Assembly (NCBI GenBank): GCA_015693905.1
Contig: CP065161.1
Coordinates: 1,781,001-1,845,000 of the forward strand
DNA: 64,000 nt
Origin: Rhodobacterales bacterium HKCCA1288
GTDB taxonomy: Bacteria; Pseudomonadota; Alphaproteobacteria; Rhodobacterales; Rhodobacteraceae
Direction of reading: 5' to 3'
Shown here: in pieces, positions 9,774 to 19,544 of the stretch
How the letters are laid out: each line of letters starts with the position of its first letter
How positions within the stretch are numbered: the first letter of the stretch is position 1
Translations under genes and position numbers: made by a program
The notes under the pieces: generated by a model
Database searches by the model: none
The model's input: the letters and a program-made list of their open reading frames with translations, nothing else
Told to the model about the DNA's origin: nothing

Positions 9774-10837
9774 CCGCCAATCCACCCTTTGAGGTGATCC
9801 TGCGCGACAGCAACCAATGCCTTGATATGCGCATCATCATCGTTGAGGCAGGGGATGTAGGTAAACTGCTCGCCGCCCGCCTCTTCAAAGCTTTCGTGGA
9901 TTTCTTCGTTGATCTCTTCCAAAGTCTCGATGCAATCGGCCGAGAATGCAGGGGCAATCACCGCAATCTTTTTCTTGCCCGCCTCGGCCAATCGCGCCAC
10001 TTCTTCGACTGTGTAGGGCTTGAGCCACTCTTCGGGGCCAAAACGGCTTTGGAACGTCGTGACAATCTCACCGTCAGACCAACCCAAACGCTCTTTCAGC
10101 AGGCGTGAGGTTTTTTGGCACTGGCAATGATAGGGATCGCCCTCCATCAAATACCGCTTGGGAACGCCGTGATAGGAGGCCACCAAGACATCAGGTCGGT
10201 CTTCAATCTTTGCATAGGCCCGCTCAACCGACTGCGCCAAAGCCTCAATATAGAGCGGATGCTCGTAATAGGCCTCGACTGTGCGCACGGTCGGTTGCCA
10301 TTTGATATCCGTGAGTGCCCGAAAGAATTGGTCGCATGCTGTGGCCGAAGTCGCGCCCGCATATTGAGGATAAAGGGGGAAAAACAAGATTTTCGTGCAA
10401 CCTTTTGCAACCAGCTCATCCACTTTGGACTTGGTCGATGGGTTGCCATACCGCATGCAGAAATCCACCTCGACCTGATCGCCATAAAGCGCCGCCATTT
10501 CAGACTTAATCTTTGCGGTCTGATCTTTGGTAATGGTCATCAGCGGGCTTTCGCCCTGCTCTTCATTCCAAATAGATTTATAAGCCGCCCCCGAAGAAAA
10601 CGGACGCTTGGTCAAAATCACCAATTGCAAAAGTGGTTGCCAAATCCACGGGCTGTAATCAATCACGCGGCGATCTGAGAGGAATTCGTTCAAATAGCGG
10701 CGCATTGACCAGTAATCATAATGATCTGGCGTGCCCAAATTTGCCAAAAGCACACCAATCTTGCCGAACTTCACCTTTGGGTGATCAGCGGGTGCATGGG
10801 GCAGAGCAGGTTCGGTCGCGTTTTGCATCATATTCAT
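9770..10837 (-). CDS. hemH: Ferrochelatase
   Basis: Inserts ferrous iron into protoporphyrin IX in the last step of haem synthesis. 355 residues. Recognised from 'KIGVLLANLGTPD' near the N-terminus, 'FFPLYPQYAGATSAT', 'VASYHGVPKRYLMEGDPY' (carrying the catalytic His) and 'APAFSADCIETLEEI' (with the conserved Glu). An N-terminal extension of about 20 residues before the core is ordinary for this clade. It is convergent with mutT, with overlapping stops. Confidence 0.97.
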   Translation of the reverse strand: MNMMQNATEPALPHAPADHPKVKFGKIGVLLANLGTPDHYDYWSMRRYLNEFLSDRRVIDYSPWIWQPLLQLVILTKRPFSSGAAYKSIWNEEQGESPLMTITKDQTAKIKSEMAALYGDQVEVDFCMRYGNPSTKSKVDELVAKGCTKILFFPLYPQYAGATSATACDQFFRALTDIKWQPTVRTVEAYYEHPLYIEALAQSVERAYAKIEDRPDVLVASYHGVPKRYLMEGDPYHCQCQKTSRLLKERLGWSDGEIVTTFQSRFGPEEWLKPYTVEEVARLAEAGKKKIAVIAPAFSADCIETLEEINEEIHESFEEAGGEQFTYIPCLNDDDAHIKALVAVAQDHLKGWIGG

Positions 10838-10897
10838 CTTTTATCGCACTTCTTTCTTCAGCCTGACTAACCCAGACAACAAAAAACGGCCACCCTT

Positions 10898-11746
10898 TTA
10901 CGACCCGTTTTCCACGGGTCGGGCGGTTTCATCAAATTCGGTCACGCCAAGCGCGTCTGCCAATCTCGCCTGCGCCGATCCAGGTCGAAGCGGCTTTTGT
11001 TGACTGGCATCTGGTTTCCATCCTGAAAGGAATACGATCTCAACAGTGGATCGGATGCGATTTTCTTCGAACGGATAAGTTTTTTTATAAATCTCATCGG
11101 CGCGCGTGAATAAATCACGCGGGGGGGCGGCGCGGTGACGCGCGTCAAGCACATTGGTTTCCCCCATATCGCGCAAATCGCCAATCAGATGAAAAATATC
11201 CCGATAACTGATGGTTTTGCGCAATGTATCGGCCACAGGCAGGGCGAACCCCGCACGCCCTAAGAGCCCGCCCATATCACGCAAATCCCCCATCGGGGCC
11301 ACGCGCGGCGACAAGCCGCCCATTACAGCAATTTCGGCTTGGCGCAGAACATCTCGCAATTCGGTCAGACTTTCGCCGCCAAAAAACACCCCGAGAAACA
11401 GCCCATCAGGTTTCAGCGCACGGGCCGCTTGCACAAGTTGCCCCACGGGATCATCGGCCCAATGCAACGCCATCGCGTGGATCACCAGATCATGGGCCCC
11501 TTCGGTCAAGCCCAAGTCATCTTGGGGCAGAACGCGGGGGGCATCGGGCATAAAATCTGCCCAATACTCCACAAAAGGCGCGATCAAAACGGGCGCGGTA
11601 AAGCGCCTGTTAACGTCTGCCAGTCTTTCTTCAAGCTCAAGCTTGACCTCGTCATGCAAAAACCCAGCCCGATCCAATCGCGCACGCGCGCGGGCACGGG
11701 CCAAGGCCTGCGGGTCGGTCAACTTTGGCGGAAGGGGTTCAGTCAC
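10898..11746 (-). CDS. SAM-dependent methyltransferase-like protein (NDUFAF5/BioC-related)
   Basis: A 282-residue protein with a class I methyltransferase core that resembles the complex I assembly factor NDUFAF5. 'LIAPFVEYWADFM' is followed by 'HDLVIHAMALHWADDP' and 'ALKPDGLFLGVFFGGESL', the last two covering motifs II and III. The classic GxGxG SAM loop is degenerate here, as in many NDUFAF5 homologues, so catalysis cannot be taken for granted. The N-terminus is Arg/Ala-rich. It is divergent from comF with only 44 bases between them. Confidence 0.78.
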   Translation of the reverse strand: MTEPLPPKLTDPQALARARARARLDRAGFLHDEVKLELEERLADVNRRFTAPVLIAPFVEYWADFMPDAPRVLPQDDLGLTEGAHDLVIHAMALHWADDPVGQLVQAARALKPDGLFLGVFFGGESLTELRDVLRQAEIAVMGGLSPRVAPMGDLRDMGGLLGRAGFALPVADTLRKTISYRDIFHLIGDLRDMGETNVLDARHRAAPPRDLFTRADEIYKKTYPFEENRIRSTVEIVFLSGWKPDASQQKPLRPGSAQARLADALGVTEFDETARPVENGS

Positions 11747-11790
11747 GACTATGGTCTCAGGCTTTTTGAAAACTTAGAGGGGTTATGTAA

Positions 11791-12546
11791 GTGTTCGCGT
11801 CCCGTTTGCAAATCCTTGATCGGGCCAAAACATGGGCCTTTCCGCCTGATTGCCTGCGCTGCGGTGACAGGGTTGAAATCCCTTATGGTCTTTGTGGCCC
11901 CTGTTGGGCGGAGGCTCAATTTATTGGCAAATCCTGCTGTCACGCCTGCGGCGATGAATTGATTGGCGAGGAGGCTGCGCCGAGTGATCTTTGTGATGCA
12001 TGTCTCATGCGCCCGCCGCCATGGGATGCAGGCCGCGCCGTGCTGCGATATGAGGGGACAGGACGCGCGCTTGTGCTTGCCCTCAAACATGGCGACCGCG
12101 CCGATATTTGCCGTGCGGCCAGCTCTTGGATGGCGGAAAAGGCGCAAGAGTGGCTTGGTCAAAACCCGCTTCTGGTTCCCATCCCCCTACACCCGTTGCG
12201 TTTGCTGCAGCGGCGGTTCAATCAATCCGCTCTCCTCGCGCATCATATCTGCAGAACGCCCCAGTTCCGTGAACACGCAATCACCTGCCTGCCTGATGCG
12301 TTATATCGTCTGCGCAGAACGGCCTCCCAAGATGGGCTGGGCGCGGAAGCCCGTTTTGCCAATTTAGACGAGGCGCTGGCCCTAACCCCGCGCCATTGTG
12401 AAAGGCTGCGGGGACGGGCGATCATTTTGATTGATGATGTGATGACCTCAGGCGCGACCCTTTGGTCTGCAACCCACGCCTTGCGCTTGGGCGGCGCAGG
12501 GCCGATATATGTGCTGGTGATGGCCCGCGCTACAAAAGCAGCGTAG
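11791..12546 (+). CDS. ComF-family phosphoribosyltransferase-like protein
   Basis: A 251-residue protein with an N-terminal zinc-ribbon of four Cys pairs (CLRCGD, CGPC, CCHACG, CDAC) and a C-terminal phosphoribosyltransferase domain with an intact PRPP loop (IILIDDVMTSGATL). ComF proteins are tied to DNA uptake in some bacteria, but the role in alphaproteobacteria is not established. The start is a GTG with GAGGGG about ten bases upstream; no ATG is available nearby. grxC follows 18 bases after the stop. Confidence 0.9.
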   Translation: MFASRLQILDRAKTWAFPPDCLRCGDRVEIPYGLCGPCWAEAQFIGKSCCHACGDELIGEEAAPSDLCDACLMRPPPWDAGRAVLRYEGTGRALVLALKHGDRADICRAASSWMAEKAQEWLGQNPLLVPIPLHPLRLLQRRFNQSALLAHHICRTPQFREHAITCLPDALYRLRRTASQDGLGAEARFANLDEALALTPRHCERLRGRAIILIDDVMTSGATLWSATHALRLGGAGPIYVLVMARATKAA

Positions 12547-12564
12547 CAGATAGGAGACAGGCAG

Positions 12565-12822
12565 ATGGCACAGATTGAAATCTACACAAGCCCACTTTGC
12601 GGCTATTGTCACGCTGCCAAACGCCTTTTGGCAAGCAAGGATGTCAGCTTTGTCGAGACTGATGTCAGCCGTGACCCAAAACTGCGCCAAGATATGATGG
12701 CACGCGCCCATGGTCGGCACACTGTGCCGCAGATTTTTATCAATGACCAACATATAGGCGGTTACGATGATCTTGCGGCACTTGAGCGTCAGGGCAAGCT
12801 TGATCCGTTGCTTTCTGCGTAA
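12565..12822 (+). CDS. grxC: Glutaredoxin 3
   Basis: An 85-residue dithiol glutaredoxin that reduces disulfides with glutathione. The active site is 'LCGYCHAAKRLL' (CxxC; Gly-Tyr is a common variant of the Pro-Tyr centre), and 'HTVPQIFINDQHIGGYDD' holds the cis-Pro and the GG glutathione-binding motif. A GGAGA Shine-Dalgarno precedes the ATG. Probably co-transcribed with comF. Confidence 0.95.
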   Translation: MAQIEIYTSPLCGYCHAAKRLLASKDVSFVETDVSRDPKLRQDMMARAHGRHTVPQIFINDQHIGGYDDLAALERQGKLDPLLSA

Positions 12823-12885
12823 ATTTCTAGTGTTTTTAACGATTTCCCTTGCGCCGAAAGGCTGGCATAGGGTCTAGTCCGCGCC

Positions 12886-13341
12886 ATGAGTGACACCAGT
12901 GATCCCCTCTCTATCGCGCTGTTCAGCGAATTGTTCATGGCTGATCAATTGGCCCGAAACCGCCTGTCCAAAGCGCTGCCAAAAGGTATGGAACTGAGCC
13001 ATTTTTCTGTGCTGAACCACTTGGCCCGCGCCAATGAGGAACGCACACCTGCACAGCTTGCGCGGCTGTTTCACGTCACCCGTGGTGCCATGACCAACAC
13101 GCTGAACCGCTTGGAATGGGCGGGACATATCCATATCCGTCCCGATTGGGACGATGCCCGCCGTAAATTTGTGACCATCAGCCCCGCGGGGCGTTCCGCG
13201 CGCGATGCAGCGCTACAGGCGATTGCACCGATTTTGTCGGATACGATCGAAGCCATCGGTGCGGCCAAAGTTCGCGCAGCCCTGCCTGTTTTGCGCGAGA
13301 TGCGGGTGCGCCTTGAAGATGATGCCGACCTGCGCGGTTAG
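12886..13341 (+). CDS. MarR-family transcriptional regulator
   Basis: A 151-residue winged helix-turn-helix regulator. The recognition region '[23 protein letters not shown]' (about residues 51-73) and the wing '[17 protein letters not shown]' are typical of MarR. Ligand and targets are not evident. Its stop overlaps the stop of the convergent ubiG by four bases. Confidence 0.91.
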   Translation: MSDTSDPLSIALFSELFMADQLARNRLSKALPKGMELSHFSVLNHLARANEERTPAQLARLFHVTRGAMTNTLNRLEWAGHIHIRPDWDDARRKFVTISPAGRSARDAALQAIAPILSDTIEAIGAAKVRAALPVLREMRVRLEDDADLRG

Positions 13342-14081
13342 GGGCGAATGGATGCGGTGACGTAATTCACCGACAAATCGCGATCCGAGATCGACCAACC
13401 CCAAGAAATCGGATTGAACACATAGCCCTTGCGATCCACGGGCCTCAGCCCTGCAATCTCGATCATTTTGAATAACTCATCGGGCGTGATGAATTTTGAC
13501 CATTCATGCGTGCCTTTTGGCAGCCAACGCATGATATATTCCGCGCCCACAATCGCCATGGCAAAGCTTTTGGGATTGCGGTTGATGGTTGAGCACAGCA
13601 TCAGCCCGCCTGATTTCAGCAAATCATGGCAAGCAGTCAAATAGGCCTGCGGATCGGCCACATGTTCAACCACTTCCATATTGAGGACGACATCGAATTG
13701 CTCGCCTGCTGCGGCAAGGGCCTCAGCGCTTGTGTGGCGATAATCAATCGTCAGGCCTGATTGCTCGGCATGAACCCGTGCCACAGGAATGTTGCGCTCA
13801 GCCGCATCTGCGCCCACCACATCAGCGCCAAGCCGTGCCATGGGTTCAGATAGAAGCCCACCCCCACAGCCAATATCCAAGAGACGCAGCCCCTCAAAGG
13901 GTCGCTCAGCCGTTAGATCCCGCCCGAATTCGGCCGCGATCTGGCGCGTGATATAGTCAAGCCGCACAGGGTTCATCATGTGCAACGGTCGGAATTTCCC
14001 GTTTGGATCCCACCATTCGGCGGCCATCGCCTCGAATTTTGCGATTTCCGCAGGGTCAATTGTGCCAGTCTTGTCCGTCAT
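13338..14081 (-). CDS. ubiG: Bifunctional ubiquinone O-methyltransferase
   Basis: Performs both O-methylation steps in ubiquinone synthesis. 247 residues. The SAM site '[20 protein letters not shown]' near residue 65-85, '[11 protein letters not shown]' and the UbiG-specific '[12 protein letters not shown]' are all present. '[19 protein letters not shown]' at the C-terminus matches the family end. Length is normal. It diverges from pip across 70 bases. Confidence 0.96.
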   Translation of the reverse strand: MTDKTGTIDPAEIAKFEAMAAEWWDPNGKFRPLHMMNPVRLDYITRQIAAEFGRDLTAERPFEGLRLLDIGCGGGLLSEPMARLGADVVGADAAERNIPVARVHAEQSGLTIDYRHTSAEALAAAGEQFDVVLNMEVVEHVADPQAYLTACHDLLKSGGLMLCSTINRNPKSFAMAIVGAEYIMRWLPKGTHEWSKFITPDELFKMIEIAGLRPVDRKGYVFNPISWGWSISDRDLSVNYVTASIRP

Positions 14082-14151
14082 TCTATGCTCAAAGCCTTGC
14101 CAAGGGGTTTGGGACTGTTAGGTTGGGTCTTACGTCCTATATAGGAAGCTT

Positions 14152-15141
14152 ATGGATAAGTTCACGGGCCAAAAGCGCGCAGTGCAGCATCTCTTTCCGC
14201 CGATCGACCCGTTCGATCAGCGAATGTTGGATGTTGGCGAAGGTCACCAGATTTATATGGAGCAATGCGGAAACCCAAACGGCCCTGCCGTTGTGGTGCT
14301 GCATGGTGGCCCTGGCGGCGGGTGTAGCCCTGCCATGCGGCGCTATTTTGACCCTTCGGTCTGGCGAATTATCCTGTTTGATCAGCGCGGCTGTGGCCGC
14401 TCGCGGCCCCATGCGGCTATCCGAGGCAACAGCACATGGCATCTGGTCGAAGATATTGAGCGCATCCGCAATACGCTTGGCATTGAAAAATGGGCCGTAT
14501 TTGGCGGCTCTTGGGGTGCGACCCTTGCCTTGATCTATGCGCAAACCCATCCGCAATCCGTGGCCTATTTGGCCTTGCGCGGTGTATTTTTGTCGATGCA
14601 ACGCGAGTTGGATTGGTTTTATGGCGGCGGTGCGGGTCAATTCTGGCCAGAACAATGGCAGCGCTTTGTCTCGCTGATCCCCGAAGATGAGCGCGGCGAT
14701 TTAATTGCCGCCTATAACCGCCGCCTTTTCTCAGGCGATATGATGGTGGAAACCCGTTATGCGCGGGCTTGGGCCGCATGGGAAAACGCATTGGCGTCTA
14801 TCGAAAGCGATGGCCAAGGGGGCGATTGCCCCGCCGACTACGCCCGCGCCTTCGCGCGGCTTGAGAACCATTATTTCGTCAATCGCGGCTTTCTCGAAGA
14901 AGACGGGCAGATTTTAAAGAATATGCATCGCATCGCCCATATTCACGGCGTGATCGTGCAGGGGCGGTATGACATGATTTGTCCACCCCAATCCGCCTAT
15001 AGCCTTTCCGCGCGTTGGCCTTCGGGTCGTTTGCAGATGGTCAAGGCTGCAGGCCATGCCCTGTCTGAGCCTGGTATCAGCCAAGAATTGGTGCGGGTGA
15101 TGAAATCTGTGGGCGAACACGCCACAAAATTTGGCCTATAA
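14152..15141 (+). CDS. pip: Proline iminopeptidase (alpha/beta hydrolase)
   Basis: A 329-residue peptidase that releases N-terminal proline. The oxyanion-hole motif 'HGGPGGGCSPAM', 'LFDQRGCGRSRPH' and the nucleophile elbow 'FGGSWGATLAL' (Ser) identify the S33 proline iminopeptidase family; 'GRYDMICP' and a C-terminal 'AAGHALSEPGI' supply the Asp and His. Full length. Its stop overlaps the convergent dnaE2 stop by six bases. Confidence 0.95.
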   Translation: MDKFTGQKRAVQHLFPPIDPFDQRMLDVGEGHQIYMEQCGNPNGPAVVVLHGGPGGGCSPAMRRYFDPSVWRIILFDQRGCGRSRPHAAIRGNSTWHLVEDIERIRNTLGIEKWAVFGGSWGATLALIYAQTHPQSVAYLALRGVFLSMQRELDWFYGGGAGQFWPEQWQRFVSLIPEDERGDLIAAYNRRLFSGDMMVETRYARAWAAWENALASIESDGQGGDCPADYARAFARLENHYFVNRGFLEEDGQILKNMHRIAHIHGVIVQGRYDMICPPQSAYSLSARWPSGRLQMVKAAGHALSEPGISQELVRVMKSVGEHATKFGL

Positions 15142-18045
15142 GCGCGCCACCCAATTTGGGCTCAGTTTTCCACGCAAAAACGCAACGGGGTGACGTTTCA
15201 ACGTCAACCGCAGGCTCGCATAATCTTCGATCACGGCTTCACCTTCGGTCATCTGTGGCAAATTTGGCGCGGCCTCGTTATGCGCCTCGCCCTCAAGATC
15301 ACGGGCAAAAAGCGGCAAATCTTGTGCAGGGCCAAGCCCGCGCAATTCCCAAAGTGCCGCGCGGCGATCAAACCCAAGCGCGGCAAAAGCATCTGCCTCG
15401 GCCAAGGCCCGCAAAGGTTTTTGCGACAGACCCGCACGACGCCATAAATCACGCGGGCTCAGATAGCCGTTGCCACGCGCAGCAATGACCCAATGCGCGT
15501 CCTCCTCGGACAGGCTTCTGATCTGCCGCAGCCCCAATCTTAGTGCCAACGCGCCTGTCCCATCTGGTTCGAGCGTGTGATCCCATGCGCTGAGATTGAC
15601 ACAGACAGGTCGCACCTCCACCCCATGCGCCTGTGCATCACGCACAATCTGTGCAGGGGAATAGAACCCCATCGGTTGGCTGTTTAGCAAAGCGCAGGCA
15701 AAAACGGCAGGGTAATGGCATTTGATCCATGCGCTGGCATAAACCAAAAGCGCGAAACTTGCGGCATGGCTTTCAGGGAAACCATAGGCGCCGAACCCTT
15801 CGATCTGCGCAAAACAGCGCGCAGCGAAATCGGGGTCATATCCGTTATTCTGCATGCCTCGCAAAAACCGCGCCCGAAATTCCGAGACATGACCCTTTTT
15901 CTTGAACGTGGCCAAGGCACGGCGCAGCGCATCGGCCTCGGTCGGGGTGAAACTGGCCCCGACAATTGCGATTTGCATTGCCTGTTCTTGAAACAAGGGC
16001 ACGCCCAAGGTCTTGCGCAGCACAGCGCCCAACGCATCAGAGGGAAACTCCACCGCCTCCTCCCCGTTGCGGCGGCGAATGAAGGGATGCACCATATCGC
16101 CCTGAATAGGCCCAGGTCGGATGATCGCCACTTGGATCACCAGATCATAGAAAGAACGTGGGCGCATACGCGGCAAAAAATTCATCTGCGCGCGCGATTC
16201 CACCTGAAACACACCCAGACTGTCTGCTTTGCACAGCATATCATAGACGCGGCCATCCTCGGCGGGCAGGGTGGCCAGATCAAAATCCCGCCCATAGTGA
16301 CCCCGCAAAAGATCAAAGGATTTGCGCAAACAACTGAGCATTCCCAAGGCCAAAACATCGACCTTCAAAATGCCCAAGGCGTCAATATCATCCTTATCCC
16401 ATGCGATGATGGTGCGATCCTCCATCGTGGCATTTTCTATGGGCACAAGCGCATCAAGCCGCCCTTCGGTAATCACAAAGCCCCCCACATGCTGGCTGAG
16501 ATGGCGGGGGAAGCCGATAATCTGACCCACCAAATCCATCACCAAGCGCAAATGCGGGTTATCAGGATCAAGACCGATTTCGCGCAGTCGGGCATCCTGC
16601 AATTCACCTGACCCCCATGATCCCCAAATCTGGCTTGAAAGCGCGGATAGGATATCTTCGCTCAAACCCATTGCGCGGCCAACTTCACGAATGGCACGCT
16701 TGCCGCGATAATGGATCACTGTGGCGCAAATCCCTGCGCGGTGACGACCATAGCGGGCGTAAATCCATTGGATCACCTCCTCGCGGCGTTCATGCTCGAA
16801 ATCAACATCAATATCGGGTGGCTCATCACGAGCCTCCGAGACAAATCGCTCGAACACCATCGTGCCAATTTCAGGAGATACAGAGGTCACGCCCAAAGCA
16901 TAACACGTGATGGAATTGGCCGCAGACCCACGCCCTTGGCACAAAATCCCACGCCCGCGCGCGAAAGCGACAATATCATGCACTGTCAAAAAATAGGGCG
17001 CATAACCAAGCTTATCGATCAGCGCCAATTCATGGGTCATGAGGGTCTGCGCACGCTCAGGGATGCCCCTTGGGTAGCGCCATGCAAGCCCCTTCCACGC
17101 CAATCGTTCAAGGCGGGACTGTGGGGTTTCGCCATCAGAAATCTCGGATGGGTATTCATAGCGCAATTGATCCAGTTGAAACTGGCAGCGCCGCGCGATC
17201 AAGCGCGTTGCCGCAAGAGCGCGGGGATAATCGTGAAACAAGCGGCGCATCTGCGACAAGCTGCGCAACCGCTGTTCGGCATTGACCTGCGCATGACGTC
17301 CGAGATCAACCAAACGAATGCCTTTCCGAATGGCGCTAAGGACATCCACCAAACGGCGGCGGCGGGCGTGATGCATCATCGGCGCACCAGAGGCCACAAG
17401 CGGCAGGGATAGCGCCTCTGCCCGCCGTGCAATCGCGGCAAAACGTAATGCATCCTGCCCGTCATAATAGGGGGTAAGGGCAAGCCAAATATGCCCCGCG
17501 AACCGCGCCGCCAATTGGGGCAGCGCATTATGCCAAGCCCCTGCATGATGCGGTGGGAAATGGGCGTTTCGATCACTGAGCACAACCAATTCCAGCCCTG
17601 CCGCATGCGACAGCAAATCCTCGAGAGCAAGCAAGCACTGCCCTTTTTCTGCGCGCAACTGACCTTTGGACAGAATACGGCACAGATTTCCCCAACCTTC
17701 CCGCGTGCGGGCGAGGGCAACAATCTCTAGCCCATCAGGGAAAACCAATCGCGCGGCAGGCAAAAGCCGCGGACAGGTGAAAATTGGTGCGCGCGGGGCG
17801 GGGGGAATATGGGCGGGGCGCGGTGGCCCGTGCAAATCAGCATCCGCCGCGCGCCGCGCCGCAATCTCACGCGCGATACGGCGCAATTCGCTATGCGCCC
17901 GCACGATGCCCGAAACCGAATTCACATCGGCAATCGCCAAAGCATGAAGCCCCAAATCCGCCGCGCGCACAGCATATTCTTCAGGATGCGATCCACCCTG
18001 AAGAAAAGAAAAATTTGACAATGCGGCAAGCTCTGCGAATCCCAT
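15136..18045 (-). CDS. dnaE2: Error-prone DNA polymerase DnaE2 (ImuC), 3'-truncated
   Basis: A C-family polymerase of the DnaE2/ImuC branch that bypasses DNA lesions during the SOS response. From the family-typical start (MGFAELAALSNFSFLQGGSH) it is 969 residues. The PHP domain is at the N-terminus, and the palm aspartates are intact: D411 and D413 in 'PPDIDVDFEHERREEVI', and D563 in 'GILKVDVLALGM'. Relatives are usually nearer 1050-1100 residues because a C-terminal OB-fold domain follows the '..RHPVAFLR..' segment. Here the protein ends 11 residues after that point (GKLSPNWVARL) and runs into pip. No imuA or imuB flanks it, though these normally share its operon. It may be a partly decayed gene or a shortened working polymerase. 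Confidence 0.9.
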   Translation of the reverse strand: MGFAELAALSNFSFLQGGSHPEEYAVRAADLGLHALAIADVNSVSGIVRAHSELRRIAREIAARRAADADLHGPPRPAHIPPAPRAPIFTCPRLLPAARLVFPDGLEIVALARTREGWGNLCRILSKGQLRAEKGQCLLALEDLLSHAAGLELVVLSDRNAHFPPHHAGAWHNALPQLAARFAGHIWLALTPYYDGQDALRFAAIARRAEALSLPLVASGAPMMHHARRRRLVDVLSAIRKGIRLVDLGRHAQVNAEQRLRSLSQMRRLFHDYPRALAATRLIARRCQFQLDQLRYEYPSEISDGETPQSRLERLAWKGLAWRYPRGIPERAQTLMTHELALIDKLGYAPYFLTVHDIVAFARGRGILCQGRGSAANSITCYALGVTSVSPEIGTMVFERFVSEARDEPPDIDVDFEHERREEVIQWIYARYGRHRAGICATVIHYRGKRAIREVGRAMGLSEDILSALSSQIWGSWGSGELQDARLREIGLDPDNPHLRLVMDLVGQIIGFPRHLSQHVGGFVITEGRLDALVPIENATMEDRTIIAWDKDDIDALGILKVDVLALGMLSCLRKSFDLLRGHYGRDFDLATLPAEDGRVYDMLCKADSLGVFQVESRAQMNFLPRMRPRSFYDLVIQVAIIRPGPIQGDMVHPFIRRRNGEEAVEFPSDALGAVLRKTLGVPLFQEQAMQIAIVGASFTPTEADALRRALATFKKKGHVSEFRARFLRGMQNNGYDPDFAARCFAQIEGFGAYGFPESHAASFALLVYASAWIKCHYPAVFACALLNSQPMGFYSPAQIVRDAQAHGVEVRPVCVNLSAWDHTLEPDGTGALALRLGLRQIRSLSEEDAHWVIAARGNGYLSPRDLWRRAGLSQKPLRALAEADAFAALGFDRRAALWELRGLGPAQDLPLFARDLEGEAHNEAAPNLPQMTEGEAVIEDYASLRLTLKRHPVAFLRGKLSPNWVARL

Positions 18046-18101
18046 ACCGCAAAGATATTCACGTTTTGTTCTTTTTTCGAGAGGGATTTTTGAGGCCAGC
18101 C

Positions 18102-19256
18102 TTAGCCTTCGAAATAGCGGCGCAAAATGTCGGAATAGATCACGGTCAGGCCTTGGATATCTTGGCAAGATACCCGCTCGTCAACCTCATGCATCCGATG
18201 GCCGACAAGACCAAATTCCACCACGGGGCAATGGCGCTGCACAAATCGGGCATCCGATGTGCCGCCTGTGGTCGACAAAACGGGCTGTCGTCCAGTGTGC
18301 TGCGCCACTGCCGCCGCGATCAGGTCAGAGAACGCGCCAGGCTCGGTCAAAAACGCCTCGCCCGAAATACGGGTTTCGCAGGCAATCTGAACGCCATGCA
18401 CAGCCGCAACTTCGGCGCATTCACGTTGCAACCATGCATCCAAAGATGCGCCTGAATGCAAATCATTAAAACGAATGTTAAGCCGCATTTCACTGCGTGC
18501 AGGGATCACATTGCTGGCGGGATTCCCTGTCTCAATCGCCGTAATTTGTAGATTGGACGGGTCAAAATGCGCTGTCCCCTCATCCAGAACATGGCGCGAC
18601 AGACGATCCGCAAGCGCGGCCATGGCAGGCATTGGATTTTGCGCCTTATGCGGATAGGCGACATGGCCTTGCTTCCCCGCCACTGTAATCTGCGCATTGA
18701 TTGACCCGCGCCGCCCGATTTTGATCATATCGCCCAAGGTTTCTGGACAGGTTGGCTCGCCCACAAGGCAAACCGACATCGCTTCGCCTTGAGACTCCAT
18801 CCACTCCAAAAGCGCCACTGTTCCATCCGTGGCGGGGCCTTCCTCATCGCCCGTAATGGCCAGAATAATCGCGCCATCAGGCGGGGCGGTTTGCACCATA
18901 TCGACCGCAGCCGCGACAAAGGCCGCAACGCCCGATTTCATATCGGTCGCGCCACGCCCATAAAGCCAATCCCCCTCGCGCACCGCGCCAAAGGGCGGGT
19001 GGCTCCAATCCGCTTCGGCCCCAATTGGCACAACATCGGTATGTCCATTAAAGCCAAAACTGCGCGCATGACCTTTGGGCCCAAAGCGTGCAAAAAGATT
19101 TGCTGTGCCATTTCGATCTACGCGATGGCACTCAAACCCTGCCGCCTCTAACACAGTTTGCAACAGCACCAATGCGCCGCCCTCCTCTGGCGTGACAGAG
19201 GGGCAACGCAGCAAATCTGCGGTCAATAGAACAGGATCAAGGCGGGTGTCGGCCAT
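18102..19256 (-). CDS. dapE: Succinyl-diaminopimelate desuccinylase
   Basis: A di-zinc M20 peptidase-family enzyme of lysine and diaminopimelate synthesis. 384 residues from the ATG giving '[20 protein letters not shown]'. Visible metal and catalytic motifs: '[14 protein letters not shown]' (His and catalytic Asp), '[11 protein letters not shown]' (bridging Asp), '[14 protein letters not shown]' (catalytic Glu-Glu) and '[11 protein letters not shown]'. Dimerisation-domain residues lie between these. It diverges from the Hint-domain gene across an AT-rich gap of 288 bases. Confidence 0.95.
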   Translation of the reverse strand: MADTRLDPVLLTADLLRCPSVTPEEGGALVLLQTVLEAAGFECHRVDRNGTANLFARFGPKGHARSFGFNGHTDVVPIGAEADWSHPPFGAVREGDWLYGRGATDMKSGVAAFVAAAVDMVQTAPPDGAIILAITGDEEGPATDGTVALLEWMESQGEAMSVCLVGEPTCPETLGDMIKIGRRGSINAQITVAGKQGHVAYPHKAQNPMPAMAALADRLSRHVLDEGTAHFDPSNLQITAIETGNPASNVIPARSEMRLNIRFNDLHSGASLDAWLQRECAEVAAVHGVQIACETRISGEAFLTEPGAFSDLIAAAVAQHTGRQPVLSTTGGTSDARFVQRHCPVVEFGLVGHRMHEVDERVSCQDIQGLTVIYSDILRRYFEG

Positions 19257-19319
19257 ATCCGATTTCTCCAAAGGCATCAGGCGCTAGGGTTACGCGCCCC
19301 TTGGCCAAGAGACAAACAG

Positions 19320-19435
19320 AAAACCGATATCTTGGTCAAACCACTATATGCAGAAGAATTGCAGGGCGCATCGCATAAATATATTAACAATAGAGATAAT
19401 TTTGTGATAGCATCATACCAATAACAATAAGCCGA
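19320..19435. promoter_or_regulatory. AT-rich intergenic promoter region of the Hint-domain gene
   Basis: The gap between dapE and the Hint-protein gene contains a distinctly AT-rich tract (for example ATAAATATATTAACAATAGA near 19375) in otherwise GC-richer DNA. No -35/-10 pair can be assigned with confidence. A small hairpin (AGCGGA-AAA-TCCGCT, 19445-19459) lies just downstream in the presumed leader. Confidence 0.35.
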
Positions 19436-19544
19436 GGCAGGCCGAGCGGAAAATCCGCTGTAAATCAGACGAACATGAAGGTGCTTAGGGGCGCCTGATT
19501 TGCCTGAATTTACCATGCCTTGGCACGGGGCATGGGCTAGGGGT

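Noticed and set aside
10898-11746. BioC (malonyl-ACP methyltransferase) as the name for the methyltransferase-like gene
   Set aside because: No biotin genes are nearby, the SAM loop is degenerate, and the overall pattern fits NDUFAF5-type proteins better.
19500-19544. Longer start (TTG at 19500) for the Hint-domain protein
   Set aside because: It adds 15 residues not expected in relatives, which begin close to the ATG at 19545.
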